In this document: in pieces, positions 53,073-61,752 of the stretch | Position numbering within the stretch: the first letter of the stretch is position 1 | Layout: each line of letters opens with the position of its first letter | NCBI GenBank assembly: GCA_016711405.1 | Contig: JADJSZ010000012.1 | Location: 67,097-131,096, forward strand | From: Candidatus Hadersleviella danica | GTDB taxonomy: Bacteria; Chloroflexota; Anaerolineae; Promineifilales; Promineifilaceae | Direction of reading: 5' to 3' | Length of the DNA: 64,000 nucleotides | The notes under the pieces: model-generated | The model's database searches: none | Told to the model about the DNA's origin: nothing | The model's input: the letters and a program-made list of their open reading frames with translations, nothing else | Translations under genes and position numbers: made by a program

Positions 53073-55388
53073 ATGAATCACAAATCCCTTCAACCCCGCG
53101 AAGACTGGTCCACCATCTTACTGGCGTGGGGCATGGTCTTTATCAGTGCCTACGCCCTCTTCCAAGCCGATTTAACAACAGGCATGGAAATTTTGCTCAT
53201 CATTACCACCCTCGCTTTTGGGGCAGGGTTTGCCCTGTCCCGCTCCAGCTTCTCGGGGCGCACAGCCTTTATTTATGCGCTGGTGTATGGCTTGTTTACG
53301 ATAGGGTATTTGCTCGGCACCGAATATTTGCCAGCCGATATGCCGTGGGCTGAGCGCATTGGGGAGTTGATTGGGCAACAGCGGGATTGGGTGCAAAAGG
53401 CGGTGGGTGGGGGCACAAACCGCAATTCGACAGTGTTTGCGGCGCACACCTCTGCTATTTTCTGGGCACTCGGCTATTCGGCCGCATGGTACACCTTCCG
53501 CAACCCGCGCCTGTGGCGGGTGGTTCTGCCCAGTGGGATTTTGCTTCTGAGCGTGGTTTATTTTTATTATGGCCCCAAACCGCTCGCCACCTATCTGATT
53601 GTCTATTTGTTGTTGGCCATGCTCTACATCAGCAGAACCCATTTAGCCGAGCAAGAAGTGGGTTGGCGACAAGCGGCCGTGCGCTATGAACGCGCCACCA
53701 CCTTTAACTTTTTGCGCGGCGGCTTTTTGCTGGCCGCCTTCGTCCTGCTGGGGGCATGGACATTGCCGACGCTCAACGCCAGCGCCTCGGTCAACGAAGT
53801 CTTTGGCAGTGTCAACCAACCGTGGCGACGCTTCCAAGACAATTGGACACGCCTCTACTCCTCCCTGCGCTCCTATGGGGGCGGGGTCAACGACCCCTAC
53901 GCCGATTCGCTCTCTCTGGGCGGGCCGCGCAATGTCAGCGATTCGCTCATTATGGATGTGTATGTGGATCGGCAATTGCCTTTCGCCTATTGGCAATCCA
54001 CGGTCTTCCAAACCTATGAAGATGGCCAATGGCGCGCCCCTAGCGTCGAAGAGCGCATCATCCATATTCCTGATGATGGGCCGCTCGATGTGCCGGTTAA
54101 CCTCGGCCGTGAAGAAGTCCGCCAAACAGTTCTCAACTTTTTGCCCAACTCAGGCATCTTGTATGGCTTGCCCGAAGTCGTCCAATCGAGCCGCCAAATG
54201 TTTGTGACCCGTGGCCTAGACCCACAGGGCAAGAATTTGGTTGACCTCATTCAATCGCGCTACATTTTGCAACAGGGCGACCAATACGATGTTGTTTCGC
54301 GCATGAGCGTGGCCGACGAGACGAGCTTGCGCGAAGCGGGCACGCTTTACCCCGCATGGACGGCCGCTTACCTGCAAATGCCCGATAGCATCACGGCCGA
54401 AACCATCGCCCTTGCGGCCGATTTGTCCGCCCCTTACGATGCGCCCTACGACAAAGCCATCGCCATCCAAAACTATTTGCGGGCCAACATCACCTACAAC
54501 GACCAAATCGAAGCCCCGCCCAACGAGGTGGAACCCATCCACCATATTTTATTCACCACCAAAGAGGGGTATTGCAACTATTACGCCTCGGCGATGGCCA
54601 TTATGTTGCGCTCCCAAGGGATTCCCGCCCGTGTTGTGGCGGGCTACGCCTCGGGCCAATTTGTGGAGGATGCCAATGTTTACCGCGTCCGTGCCAGCGA
54701 TGCCCACACATGGGTGGAGGCGTATTTCCCCCGTTACGGTTGGGTGCAGTTCGAGCCAACCTCGGCCATTAACGTCATCGGCCGCCCCTCGGGGGAAGAT
54801 GGCGACACCGAGTTTGCTCTGAACCAGTCTGACGAGGACAACCCGCTGAATGCCCCCGACCAGTTGCTCCCCCAATTGGATGATGATTTTCTGGCCGCCA
54901 ATGAATTGCCCGAGGACGATTCGCCCGCTTCATTCGCGCCCGACACAACAACTTCGTGGTTGGCTCAGTTCGACCCGCTGACTTTGTGGCGGGTGGGGGC
55001 AGGGGTGTTGGTGCTGGTCTTATCGGCCGTGGCTCTCTATTTGGCCAACATCCTCAATGTGCGCGTCGAAACCGACGTGGTGCAGAGCTACGACAGGTTG
55101 GGCAAATGGGGCCTCTGGCTCGGCCAAGCCCCCCATCCTTCCCAAACCCCCTACGAACGCGCTGACCAGCTTATGTCGGCCGTGCCCGACGGCCGCACGC
55201 CTATCCAAAACCTCATCCATCTCTTTGTGCGCCAAAGCTACAGCCCCTCCACAGCCGCCGAACCCGCCAACCCCCAAGCGGAATGGCAAACCCTACGGCC
55301 GCTCCTCATTCGCCACACCCTCCACCACTACTGGGCAAAGGTGAAGAATTTCCGCCCCGCCCTGAGAAAAAACATGAATAACAAGTAA
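53073..55388 (+). CDS. Transglutaminase-like membrane protein (TgpA/DUF3488-DUF4129 type)
   Basis: 771 residues. The N-terminal part has about six membrane helices (first at about 18-60, last near FLLAAFVLLGAWTLPTL). A large extracytoplasmic region then holds the transglutaminase core: Cys in KEGYCNYYASAMAIMLRSQ, His in RASDAHTWVEAY and Asp/Glu in WVQFEPTSA. A further membrane helix (about 632-655) precedes a cytoplasmic DUF4129-like tail ending in an acidic-basic helix. Peptide cross-linking or hydrolysis at the cell surface is likely; substrate unknown. Confidence 0.87.
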   Translation: MNHKSLQPREDWSTILLAWGMVFISAYALFQADLTTGMEILLIITTLAFGAGFALSRSSFSGRTAFIYALVYGLFTIGYLLGTEYLPADMPWAERIGELIGQQRDWVQKAVGGGTNRNSTVFAAHTSAIFWALGYSAAWYTFRNPRLWRVVLPSGILLLSVVYFYYGPKPLATYLIVYLLLAMLYISRTHLAEQEVGWRQAAVRYERATTFNFLRGGFLLAAFVLLGAWTLPTLNASASVNEVFGSVNQPWRRFQDNWTRLYSSLRSYGGGVNDPYADSLSLGGPRNVSDSLIMDVYVDRQLPFAYWQSTVFQTYEDGQWRAPSVEERIIHIPDDGPLDVPVNLGREEVRQTVLNFLPNSGILYGLPEVVQSSRQMFVTRGLDPQGKNLVDLIQSRYILQQGDQYDVVSRMSVADETSLREAGTLYPAWTAAYLQMPDSITAETIALAADLSAPYDAPYDKAIAIQNYLRANITYNDQIEAPPNEVEPIHHILFTTKEGYCNYYASAMAIMLRSQGIPARVVAGYASGQFVEDANVYRVRASDAHTWVEAYFPRYGWVQFEPTSAINVIGRPSGEDGDTEFALNQSDEDNPLNAPDQLLPQLDDDFLAANELPEDDSPASFAPDTTTSWLAQFDPLTLWRVGAGVLVLVLSAVALYLANILNVRVETDVVQSYDRLGKWGLWLGQAPHPSQTPYERADQLMSAVPDGRTPIQNLIHLFVRQSYSPSTAAEPANPQAEWQTLRPLLIRHTLHHYWAKVKNFRPALRKNMNNK

Positions 55389-55423
55389 TGGCTCAAGCAA
55401 TTAACAGATTTTGAGGAAACACA

Positions 55424-56368
55424 ATGCGCTATTTGGTCACTGGGGGAGCAGGTTTTTTGGGGGCGGCCTTGGCCAACCAACTCAGCCATTTGGGGCACGA
55501 GGTGCGCGTGTTGGATGATTTATCCAGCGGCGAGAAAGGCAATTTGCACCCGGCCGTGCATCTCACCCGAGGCGATGTCAACGACATTCCCAAACTGTGG
55601 TCGCTGTTGCAAGATGTAGATTGTGTCTACCATCTCGCCGCCCGCGTCTCTGTTGCCGAATCCATCCTGTATCCCCGCGATTATAATCATGTCAATGTGG
55701 GCGGCACTGTCAGCCTGATGGAAGCGATACGGGATGCGGGAGTGCGGCGGGTGGTGTTGGCCTCCTCGGGGGCTGTTTACGGCTCCCAACCCGCCCAGCC
55801 CGTGCCCGAAACGGCCGTGCCCACCCCCGATTCCCCCTACGCTGTCAGCAAACTAGCGGCCGAGCAATACCTGCACACCATTGGCCAACTGTGGGGCATC
55901 GAAACCGTTGCTCTGCGCATTTTCAATGCCTATGGCCCCGGCCAAAATTTGCCCGTTTCCCATGCTCCCGTCGTGCCTCGCTTTCTCAAACAGGCGGCCA
56001 CAGGGGGGTCGGTGGTGCTGTTTGGCAACGGCCAGCAAACCCGCGATTTCGTCTATGTCACCGATGTGGTGGAGGCGTTAATCCGCGCCGCCACGGCCGC
56101 CCGTGTGGACAAGCAGGTCATTAACGTGGGCAGTGGCGTGGAAACCAGCTTGAGCGGCTTGGTGGATGTCATTGAGCAACTGCTGGGCAAATCGGTCAGC
56201 CGCATTGCCAACCCTGCCAAGGCGAGTGGGGTGTCGCGGCTCACAGGCGACCTTGAGCGAGCCAAACAGCTTTTGGGCTATGTACCCCGCATCAGTTTGG
56301 CCGAGGGGTTGCGCCAAACGCTGGCCGAGGATGTCCGTTTTGGGGCAACGGCCGTGGCCACCTTATGA
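55424..56368 (+). CDS. NAD-dependent nucleotide-sugar epimerase/dehydratase
   Basis: Extended SDR with MRYLVTGGAGFLGAALANQL, ASSGAVYG, the YAVSK Tyr-Lys pair and the LRIFNAYGPGQ segment typical of WcaG/GalE-like enzymes. 314 residues. GAGGAAA stands 8 bases before ATG 55424. It could epimerise a UDP-hexose for surface glycans; it is distinct from galE at 24-25 kb. Exact substrate unknown. Confidence 0.87.
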   Translation: MRYLVTGGAGFLGAALANQLSHLGHEVRVLDDLSSGEKGNLHPAVHLTRGDVNDIPKLWSLLQDVDCVYHLAARVSVAESILYPRDYNHVNVGGTVSLMEAIRDAGVRRVVLASSGAVYGSQPAQPVPETAVPTPDSPYAVSKLAAEQYLHTIGQLWGIETVALRIFNAYGPGQNLPVSHAPVVPRFLKQAATGGSVVLFGNGQQTRDFVYVTDVVEALIRAATAARVDKQVINVGSGVETSLSGLVDVIEQLLGKSVSRIANPAKASGVSRLTGDLERAKQLLGYVPRISLAEGLRQTLAEDVRFGATAVATL

Positions 56369-56394
56369 AGCAGGGGTTTCTGAGGTTTGGTGTG

Positions 56395-56450
56395 GTAGGG
56401 GCGCACCCTTGTGGTCGCCCTTTGAGGGCAGGCACAAGGCCAGCCCCTAC
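56395..56450. repeat. GTAGGGGC/GCCCCTAC palindromic repeat, copy 2
   Basis: A 56-bp unit GTAGGGGCGCACCCTTGTGG ... GGCACAAGGCCAGCCCCTAC, related to 51377-51434 by its ends and the ACAAGG core. Confidence 0.65.
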
Positions 56451-56490
56451 ATAACCATACAAACCATGAAAGAACCTGAAGCAGACAACA

Positions 56491-56523
56491 AAAAAGCCAG
56501 AAGCAATTTGCTTCTGGCTTTTT
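56491..56523. terminator. Bidirectional intrinsic terminator after epimerase and tRNA-Leu
   Basis: AAAAAGCCAGAAGC (56491-56504) pairs with GCTTCTGGCTTTTT (56510-56523). It serves the rightward epimerase transcript and the leftward tRNA-Leu. Confidence 0.92.
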
Positions 56524-56531
56524 GACATCTG

Positions 56532-56613
56532 TGCCTTGGAGAGGACTCGAACCTCCACGCCCATAGGGCATAGGCCCTCAACCTATTGTGTATGCCAATT
56601 CCACCACCAAGGC
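56532..56613 (-). tRNA. tRNA-Leu (anticodon GAG)
   Basis: Minus strand: acceptor GCCTTGG pairs with CCAAGGC, anticodon stem ATAGG/CCTAT closes loop TTGAGGG (anticodon GAG), a long variable arm GCCCTATGGGC is present, and the T arm has TTCGAGT. Discriminator A. CCA not encoded. Confidence 0.93.
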
Positions 56614-56850
56614 GTTAAGAAGAATTGCAATTATAACTGGCAGACCCTGAATGTCAAAATGAGGATTGGGCGGTAAGTGTTCAGACTTGTTTATCAAAAT
56701 GGTAAAAAGGGCATGGTTCACAGTTTACCAGAAAGCATCTGTGCAAATTTCGACTGGGGACAAGGGACTTGGCACGCTTGTGACCTCTAATCCCTTGTCC
56801 TCAGTCCCAAGTCCGAACTAAATCTGACAGTTACATGGGGCGGTAATGAT
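56614..56850. repeat. Spacer with family C MITE-like sequence
   Basis: ATGGTTCA (56713-56720) and GGGGACAAGGGACTTGGCACG facing CCCTTGTCCTCAGTCCC match 42438-42571. GGGCGGTAAGTGTTCAG (56669) and GGGCGGTAATGATTCAG (56838) form an imperfect direct repeat on either side. No gene is seen. Confidence 0.55.
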
Positions 56851-57657
56851 TCAGGTGTGTTGATTATGATTGCTGGCCGTAGATATGGCCTCGAGTTGGC
56901 TGTTGAGCGAACTAAGCAAATGGATGATGTCGGTGCCGAGGCTGATGAAGGTGAAACCATCGGCGAGGCGTTGGGCGGCGGCCGTGCCGTTGGGCACAAT
57001 GGTTCCGAGGGGGATGCCGCGCTGGCGACAAGCGGCCGTCACCTTGGCCACGGCCGTTGTAAACTCGGCCGCCTCGCTCCACAGCGCAGGGGGCAAACCG
57101 AGCGACAGGTGCAAATCAAACGGCCCCAAAAAGGCCATATCGAGGCCGGGCGTGTCTAAAATCGCCTCGATATTGGCCACCGCCTCGGCCGTTTCGATTT
57201 GCAACCCCACCAAAACCTCGCGGTTGGCTTGCTGAATGTAGGCGACATGGCTGGTTGTGCCAAAACCATAATGGGGGGTGAGACCGCCACCGCCCCGTTC
57301 CCCCAGCGGGGGGTAGAGGGCAAAACGGACGGCAAGGGCGGCTTCGGCGGCCGTGTTAATCATTGGCACAATCACCCCCTGCGCCCCTGCATCCAACGCC
57401 TGCTTGATGTGATACATGGTGTTGGCCGCCACGCGGGCGAGGGGGGTGCAACGGCCGCCACTGACATCGGCAATGGTGGCCAAAATGGTGGACGCGGTGG
57501 ATAAATCCACAGGGGTGTGTTCCATATCCACCAACAGCCAATCCAGCAAACCCTGCGCGGCGATAATGCGGGCGGTGTGAAAGCTGTGGCTTTGGAGCCA
57601 TAGCCCGAAGGCTGGCTCTCCTTGGCGAAGTTTGGCGAGAGTGTGATTGGGTCTCAT
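56851..57657 (-). CDS. HpcH/HpaI-family aldolase
   Basis: Class II pyruvate aldolase, (beta/alpha)8 barrel. VDMEHTPVDL, the Arg in PLARVAAN, GAQGVIVPMINTAAEA (metal region), QIETAEAVANIEAIL and GPFDLHLSLG (second metal Asp) are family motifs. 268 residues. It would cleave a 2-keto-3-deoxy sugar acid or similar. No sugar-acid operon surrounds it. Confidence 0.9.
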   Translation of the reverse strand: MRPNHTLAKLRQGEPAFGLWLQSHSFHTARIIAAQGLLDWLLVDMEHTPVDLSTASTILATIADVSGGRCTPLARVAANTMYHIKQALDAGAQGVIVPMINTAAEAALAVRFALYPPLGERGGGGLTPHYGFGTTSHVAYIQQANREVLVGLQIETAEAVANIEAILDTPGLDMAFLGPFDLHLSLGLPPALWSEAAEFTTAVAKVTAACRQRGIPLGTIVPNGTAAAQRLADGFTFISLGTDIIHLLSSLNSQLEAISTASNHNQHT

Positions 57658-57928
57658 AATTGTTTAATGGTGTATTGGTTGGGCAGGGTTGGGTTGGGAA
57701 TCGTTGCGCATAAGGTTTGTTCGCGTTAATCGGTATGAGACGGCCGTGAATAGCTATCCCACGCTGATAATACAACGCCCCGAACCCTCTTGAGCAGTGA
57801 CCTACGTCATGCTAGGGTCATGTTGGCCCGTTGATAAGTGAGTCATTTTTGGACACGAATTTCACGAATGACACGAATTTTTCCAAATCTAATTCGTGCA
57901 ATTCGTGTAATTCGTGTCCAAATCCATC
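57658..57928. repeat. Spacer with CACGAATTT arrays and small palindromes
   Basis: TTTGGACACGAATTTCACGAATGACACGAATTT (57848-57880) faces AATTCGTGCAATTCGTGTAATTCGTGTCCAAA (57891-57922), period about 9. TGACCTACGTCA at 57798 is a possible operator. No gene is seen. Confidence 0.65.
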
Positions 57929-58323
57929 TTACACGCCCATCAATCGCCGATGCTCCACCAGCAAACAGCGGTTCATCACCACGGTTAACCCCGCACGAGT
58001 CGCTATCTCGGCCGCCTCATGGTTCACCACCCCAGTTGCATCCACAACCCCCGCCCCCCAATGGCCACCGCTTGTTGGGCAATGGGCACGCAATGCTCGG
58101 AGCGGCGAAACACATTGACAAGGTCTACGGGCACGGGAATGCTGGCCAAATCGGGGTACGCTGGTTCGCCCAACACCTCATCCACCTCGGGGTTAACGGG
58201 GATGATGCGGTAGCCTTGTTGTTGCATATAGGCGGCAATTTCGTGGCTCGGCCGCCACGGGTGGGGCGATAGCCCAACCACGGCGATGGTGTGGGTTTGT
58301 TGGAGGAGGTCGAGGAGGGACAT
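57929..58323 (-). CDS. CoA-binding domain protein (YccU-like), frameshifted
   Basis: About 131 residues. Rossmann-type CoA-binding domain: IAVVGLSPHPWRPSHEIAAYMQQQGY, IIPVNPE, DLVNVFRR and GRGLWMQLGV. The annotated frame stops after WMQLGW; adding one base to the C4 run at 58030-58033 gives WMQLGVVNHEAAEIATRAGLTVVMNRCLLVEHRRL and stop at 57929, the usual family end. Role in metabolism unknown. Confidence 0.82.
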
Positions 58324-58344
58324 AGGGTTTATTGTGGGGGATTG

Positions 58345-58390
58345 CAGGTTACAAGTTACAGGTGTTAAACGACTTGTAACTTGTAACCCA
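58345..58390. repeat. GTTACAA/TTGTAAC heptamer inverted pair
   Basis: GGTTACAAGTTACAGG faces ACTTGTAACTTGTAACCC, like the interior of the element at 19879. Confidence 0.75.
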
Positions 58391-58392
58391 GT

Positions 58393-60279
58393 TTAGTCCA
58401 CACTGTAAACGGTAAAGAGCGGGTCGGCATAGTAGCCCGCAAACTGTTCGACACGGCCGCCGGGGTAGGCCGCCTGTAACGCGGCCAAATCCCCCAAGCG
58501 GGCGGGAATGAGCACAAAGCGCATGGCGGCCGAACGGGGAGGCAACACGGCCGCAGGCGCATCCACAGGCAACGGCTCCACATCAAACAGATTAAACCCT
58601 TTCGTAAACGACTCCCCCAAAAAAGTGATGGTGGGAAAATCGGCAAACATCACAGGCGCACCCATGAAATAGACAGTTTCGGTGCCCGTCAACTCCGTTT
58701 GGAGCCATGTGCCCACGGCGTGGGCAATCTCCGTGTTGGGGTCGCCCAAGCCCGGCGCGGCGCGATAGGGGCCGAAGTAAAAGAGCGCATCGGGGGCAAC
58801 CATGACCACGGCCAGCACGGCCACGGCCGCCCATTGGTACGGCCGATATGCCGTTGCCGCTTCGCCATCCCACTCCCCCCACCACTCTAAAACCGCCCGC
58901 ACCAACCCATCTATGGCCAGCGCGGCCAGCCAACACGCGGCGGGGATGGCCACCAAAAAGCGGTGGCTCGATGGGGATTCGAGGAGCAACACGCCACCCA
59001 AAACGGCCGTCAGCAACACCCACCAGACGAGCATTTGCTCTGCCCCCTTGCGGCCGTGCCACAGCGCCAAAATCAGCCCCACGCCAAAAGCGAGGGCGGG
59101 CCAAAAGCCAAGCAATGGCTGGCCGGGGCGATAATAGGTGGAGACATCGGCCGTGGCCTGATAGGCCAACAGGGACGACCACACCTGCCGCTGGGCGATT
59201 TCAGCCAGCGGTTGCCCTTGGCTCAGTTGGCCCGCCACCCAGCCCGTGGGGAAGATGCCGTAGCTATTTGTGCGCTCCCAAAAGGTGGTCGGGTTGGCGT
59301 TCAGGTAGAGCAGGTGGGGCAGGGCGACGACCAACGCCAGCCCAAAGGTGGCGAGGAGGTGACGGCCGTTGCCCCACAACGCCTCCCGCTGAAGAAGCGC
59401 CATCCCCCCCAGCCACGCCAGCAAGACAAAGGGCAAGAGGTGGTTGCTGGTTAGAAAATAGGCGTTGAGGCCGAGAAAAAGACCCGCCAGCAGATACCAG
59501 CCCCGCTTTTGCTCTTGCCACGCCACGGCCAGCAAGCCCAGCCCCAGCACCAGCACAAGGGGATCCCAAATGTTGGTCATCCCCAAGCGGCTGTAGTGCA
59601 GGTGGGTGTGCGAGGCGAGGAGGAGGACGGCCGCGCCCACCCCCACCGCTCGCCCCCAAATTTTTTGGCCGATGAGATAAACGGCCGCCACCGTGGCCGC
59701 CCCCACCAGCGGCGAGAGCAAGCGCAAGCCCAACGCCGTGCGGCCGAGCAGGCGCACGGGCAAGGCCATCAGGTAGAGACCTAGCGTGGGGTTGGTGAGC
59801 CAGCCCGTGCCAAACGGGTTGCTGGGCAAACTGAGGCTGGCCAAGCCCAAGTTGGCCTCGGTGCCGCTAAGGATGAAGGGGTGGCTGGAGAGGCCGATGG
59901 TGCGGATGAGCCACGCCCCCCCGAACAAGCCAAGGGCGGTGAGCAAGGTGGTGCGACTCGGCCGCACAGGCCACGCCTCCCCCGCTGGCCAGAGGGCGTA
60001 AAAAGCTGTCGCGCCGCCCAACAGCCATGTGGTCAGGGCGAGAAACGGCCGTTCGGCCAGCCCAAAACGATAGCCGACCCACGCCAAAATCAGCCCGCCC
60101 GCGTAGGCTCCATACCGCCGCCCCATCTCTGCCCAGCCGGGCCATGCGGGGAGCGGGGCAATGCGCCCTGTGCGCTGGCTCCACGCGAACAAACCCATGA
60201 AGACGGCCGTCCAGCCGAACCAGCGCAACCCGTCCAGCGGGGTTTCGGCCGAAGCGGCCAGCCCCATTTGCCCCCACAC
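58393..60279 (-). CDS. Membrane glycosyltransferase, GT39/ArnT-like
   Basis: 628 residues, about 12 membrane helices. The first loop has SSHPFILSGTEANLG (acidic site as in lipid-linked sugar transferases). A soluble C-terminal domain holds YFMGAPVMFADFPTITF. Likely moves a sugar from a polyprenyl-phosphate to a protein or glycolipid outside the membrane. ATG 60279 falls inside the first helix: in-frame codons upstream (FLYLLAALLTAVWGQM) are clearly membrane sequence, so the true start lies near 60320 within repeat DNA. Confidence 0.8.
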   Translation of the reverse strand: MWGQMGLAASAETPLDGLRWFGWTAVFMGLFAWSQRTGRIAPLPAWPGWAEMGRRYGAYAGGLILAWVGYRFGLAERPFLALTTWLLGGATAFYALWPAGEAWPVRPSRTTLLTALGLFGGAWLIRTIGLSSHPFILSGTEANLGLASLSLPSNPFGTGWLTNPTLGLYLMALPVRLLGRTALGLRLLSPLVGAATVAAVYLIGQKIWGRAVGVGAAVLLLASHTHLHYSRLGMTNIWDPLVLVLGLGLLAVAWQEQKRGWYLLAGLFLGLNAYFLTSNHLLPFVLLAWLGGMALLQREALWGNGRHLLATFGLALVVALPHLLYLNANPTTFWERTNSYGIFPTGWVAGQLSQGQPLAEIAQRQVWSSLLAYQATADVSTYYRPGQPLLGFWPALAFGVGLILALWHGRKGAEQMLVWWVLLTAVLGGVLLLESPSSHRFLVAIPAACWLAALAIDGLVRAVLEWWGEWDGEAATAYRPYQWAAVAVLAVVMVAPDALFYFGPYRAAPGLGDPNTEIAHAVGTWLQTELTGTETVYFMGAPVMFADFPTITFLGESFTKGFNLFDVEPLPVDAPAAVLPPRSAAMRFVLIPARLGDLAALQAAYPGGRVEQFAGYYADPLFTVYSVD

Positions 60280-61361
60280 GGCCGTGAGCAGGGCGGCGAG
60301 CAGGTAGAGGAATTGCGGAATGCGGAATGGGGATTGCGGAATGGGGGTGGGGGGGCAGAGGGCAGGGGAGCAGAGGAGCGGAGGGGCAGAGGAGCAGGGG
60401 GGAACTCCGTGGGCTGACTAGCTGACGGGCTGACCGCTGACAAGCTGACTGGCTGACTAGCTGACAAGCTAAACGGCTCCGCCGCTGGCAATTGGGCGGC
60501 AATGGGGTGGTTGGCCACTTTGCGGGCGAGAATGACGACGTAGGTGCCGTCGGCGGGGGCTTCTTCGTTGTAAAACGGCCGCAACCAGCGTTCGGTGAGA
60601 GCGAGATTGGTTTCGGTGGGGGCGAGAATCCATTGGCCTGTCAGGGCGTGGAGCGCGGCCGAGGGCAACCCTTGGGCGTGGCCAAACTCGAGGGCGTGCA
60701 GGGCTTTTTCGGAGAAGTAATACTGCCACCGCTCCACGGCCATGCCCGCTTCGGCCAGCCGTTCGCACCACCACTCGGCCGATTCGGTGTGTTGGTGGCG
60801 GGAGATAAAGTTGAACCCTTTGCGGTAGCGGTCGGCCATGCCGGGCATTTTAAGCCGCTCGAAGAATTGCGCCCCCCATAGCCGCTCGGTAAAGCGGTGG
60901 TTGGGCATGGTGATGAGGAATCGGCCGCCCATCTGCAACACCCGCCCCGTCTCGTTTAGCACGGGCTGAATGTCGGGGATGTGTTCCAGCACGGAGTTGC
61001 TGATGGCGCTGGCAAAGTGGCCATCGGGGAAGGGCATTTGGTCGCCCATGCCTTGGAGCAAGAGTTGGTGGGTGTTGGCCTTATACGCTTTGCGGAGGGG
61101 GTTCCACCACGGGTCGAGGCCGACGGCGAGTTGACGGCCGCCGAAAGTTAGCTCGATAAAGTTGCCATCGCCACAGCCCAAATCGAGAACGGGTTCGGGG
61201 AGGGGGACTTGGTGGTAGAAGCGGGCTTCGATGGCGCGGAGGACGGCGCGGAAGGCGGGCAGGGTTTTGAGGTGCTTCCAGAGCAAGTCGTCGGAATGGG
61301 GAATGGGGAGTGGGGAATGCGGATTGGGGTGGTCGGCCGTGGTGGGTTCTTCGAGGGTCAT
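60090..61361 (-). CDS. Class I SAM-dependent methyltransferase with repeat-derived tail
   Basis: SAM-binding motif I VLDLGCGDGNFIEL, then DQMPFPDGHFASAISNSVLEHIPD (motif II/III) and GGRFLITMPNH. The enzyme proper is about residues 1-295. Beyond KVANHPIAAQL the frame runs through heptamer and octamer repeats and about 190 bp into the next gene, giving a Ser/Pro-rich tail with no natural stop. N-terminal residues 10-25 also come from repeats. It is probably linked to the glycosyltransferase in surface glycan modification. Confidence 0.82.
   Translation of the reverse strand: MTLEEPTTADHPNPHSPLPIPHSDDLLWKHLKTLPAFRAVLRAIEARFYHQVPLPEPVLDLGCGDGNFIELTFGGRQLAVGLDPWWNPLRKAYKANTHQLLLQGMGDQMPFPDGHFASAISNSVLEHIPDIQPVLNETGRVLQMGGRFLITMPNHRFTERLWGAQFFERLKMPGMADRYRKGFNFISRHQHTESAEWWCERLAEAGMAVERWQYYFSEKALHALEFGHAQGLPSAALHALTGQWILAPTETNLALTERWLRPFYNEEAPADGTYVVILARKVANHPIAAQLPAAEPFSLSASQPVSLSAVSPSASQPTEFPPAPLPLRSSAPLPSAPPPPFRNPHSAFRNSSTCSPPCSRPCGGKWGWPLRPKPRWTGCAGSAGRPSSWVCSRGASAQGALPRSPHGPAGQRWGGGMEPTRAG
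60305..60478. repeat. ATTGCGG heptamers, GCAGAGGA octamers and GCTGACTA arrays
   Basis: GAATTGCGGAATGCGGAATGGGGATTGCGGAATG (period 7), then GGAGCAGAGGAGCGGAGGGGCAGAGGAGCAGG (period 8), then GCTGACTAGCTGACGGGCTGACCGCTGACAAGCTGAC (period 8-9). All are read through by the methyltransferase frame. Confidence 0.8.
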
Positions 61362-61752
61362 AGGATTTTTTTAACGCCACGGCGCGAAGGCGCGAAGGCG
61401 CGAAGGGGTTTGGTATGTTGCGTGGGGAATTATAGGCCAAAATGGGGGATGGGGCAGATACATATCATCTCAGCCGTAAGTGGTAAACAATCTTAAATAC
61501 GCTATTTGTGCTGGCGACAACAACTATTGCGGTATAACGATAAATGCAGACAAACTGCCCAATATTTTTAAGAAAAAATTTGACACCTTTAACCAGTGCC
61601 AACAACGGCCGTTGACCCTAAGCTTATCGTCAAAACCAAATACTATTTGCGGCCATGATGCCCACGTTCATTGTTAAAAAATGAGCTGTGGGCATTTTGT
61701 GTTTCAACGGCTTCGTGAATAGTAACAACAAACCACCTTTGAGGAGAAAATC
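61362..61752. other. 390-bp spacer upstream of amt
   Basis: It starts with four GCGAAGGC octamers (61384-61408). The rest is AT-richer, and TGCCCAC (61658-61664) facing GTGGGCA (61688-61694) forms a hairpin. GAGGAG at 61741-61746 is the amt ribosome site. A promoter must lie here but could not be fixed. Confidence 0.45.

Noticed and set aside
53036..53353. 105-codon frame overlapping the transglutaminase-like gene start
   Set aside because: It lies in another frame over a well-supported membrane protein and shows shadow-type composition.
61480..61677. Small frame upstream of amt (65 codons)
   Set aside because: No ribosome site, no recognisable features, and base composition unlike coding DNA of the window.
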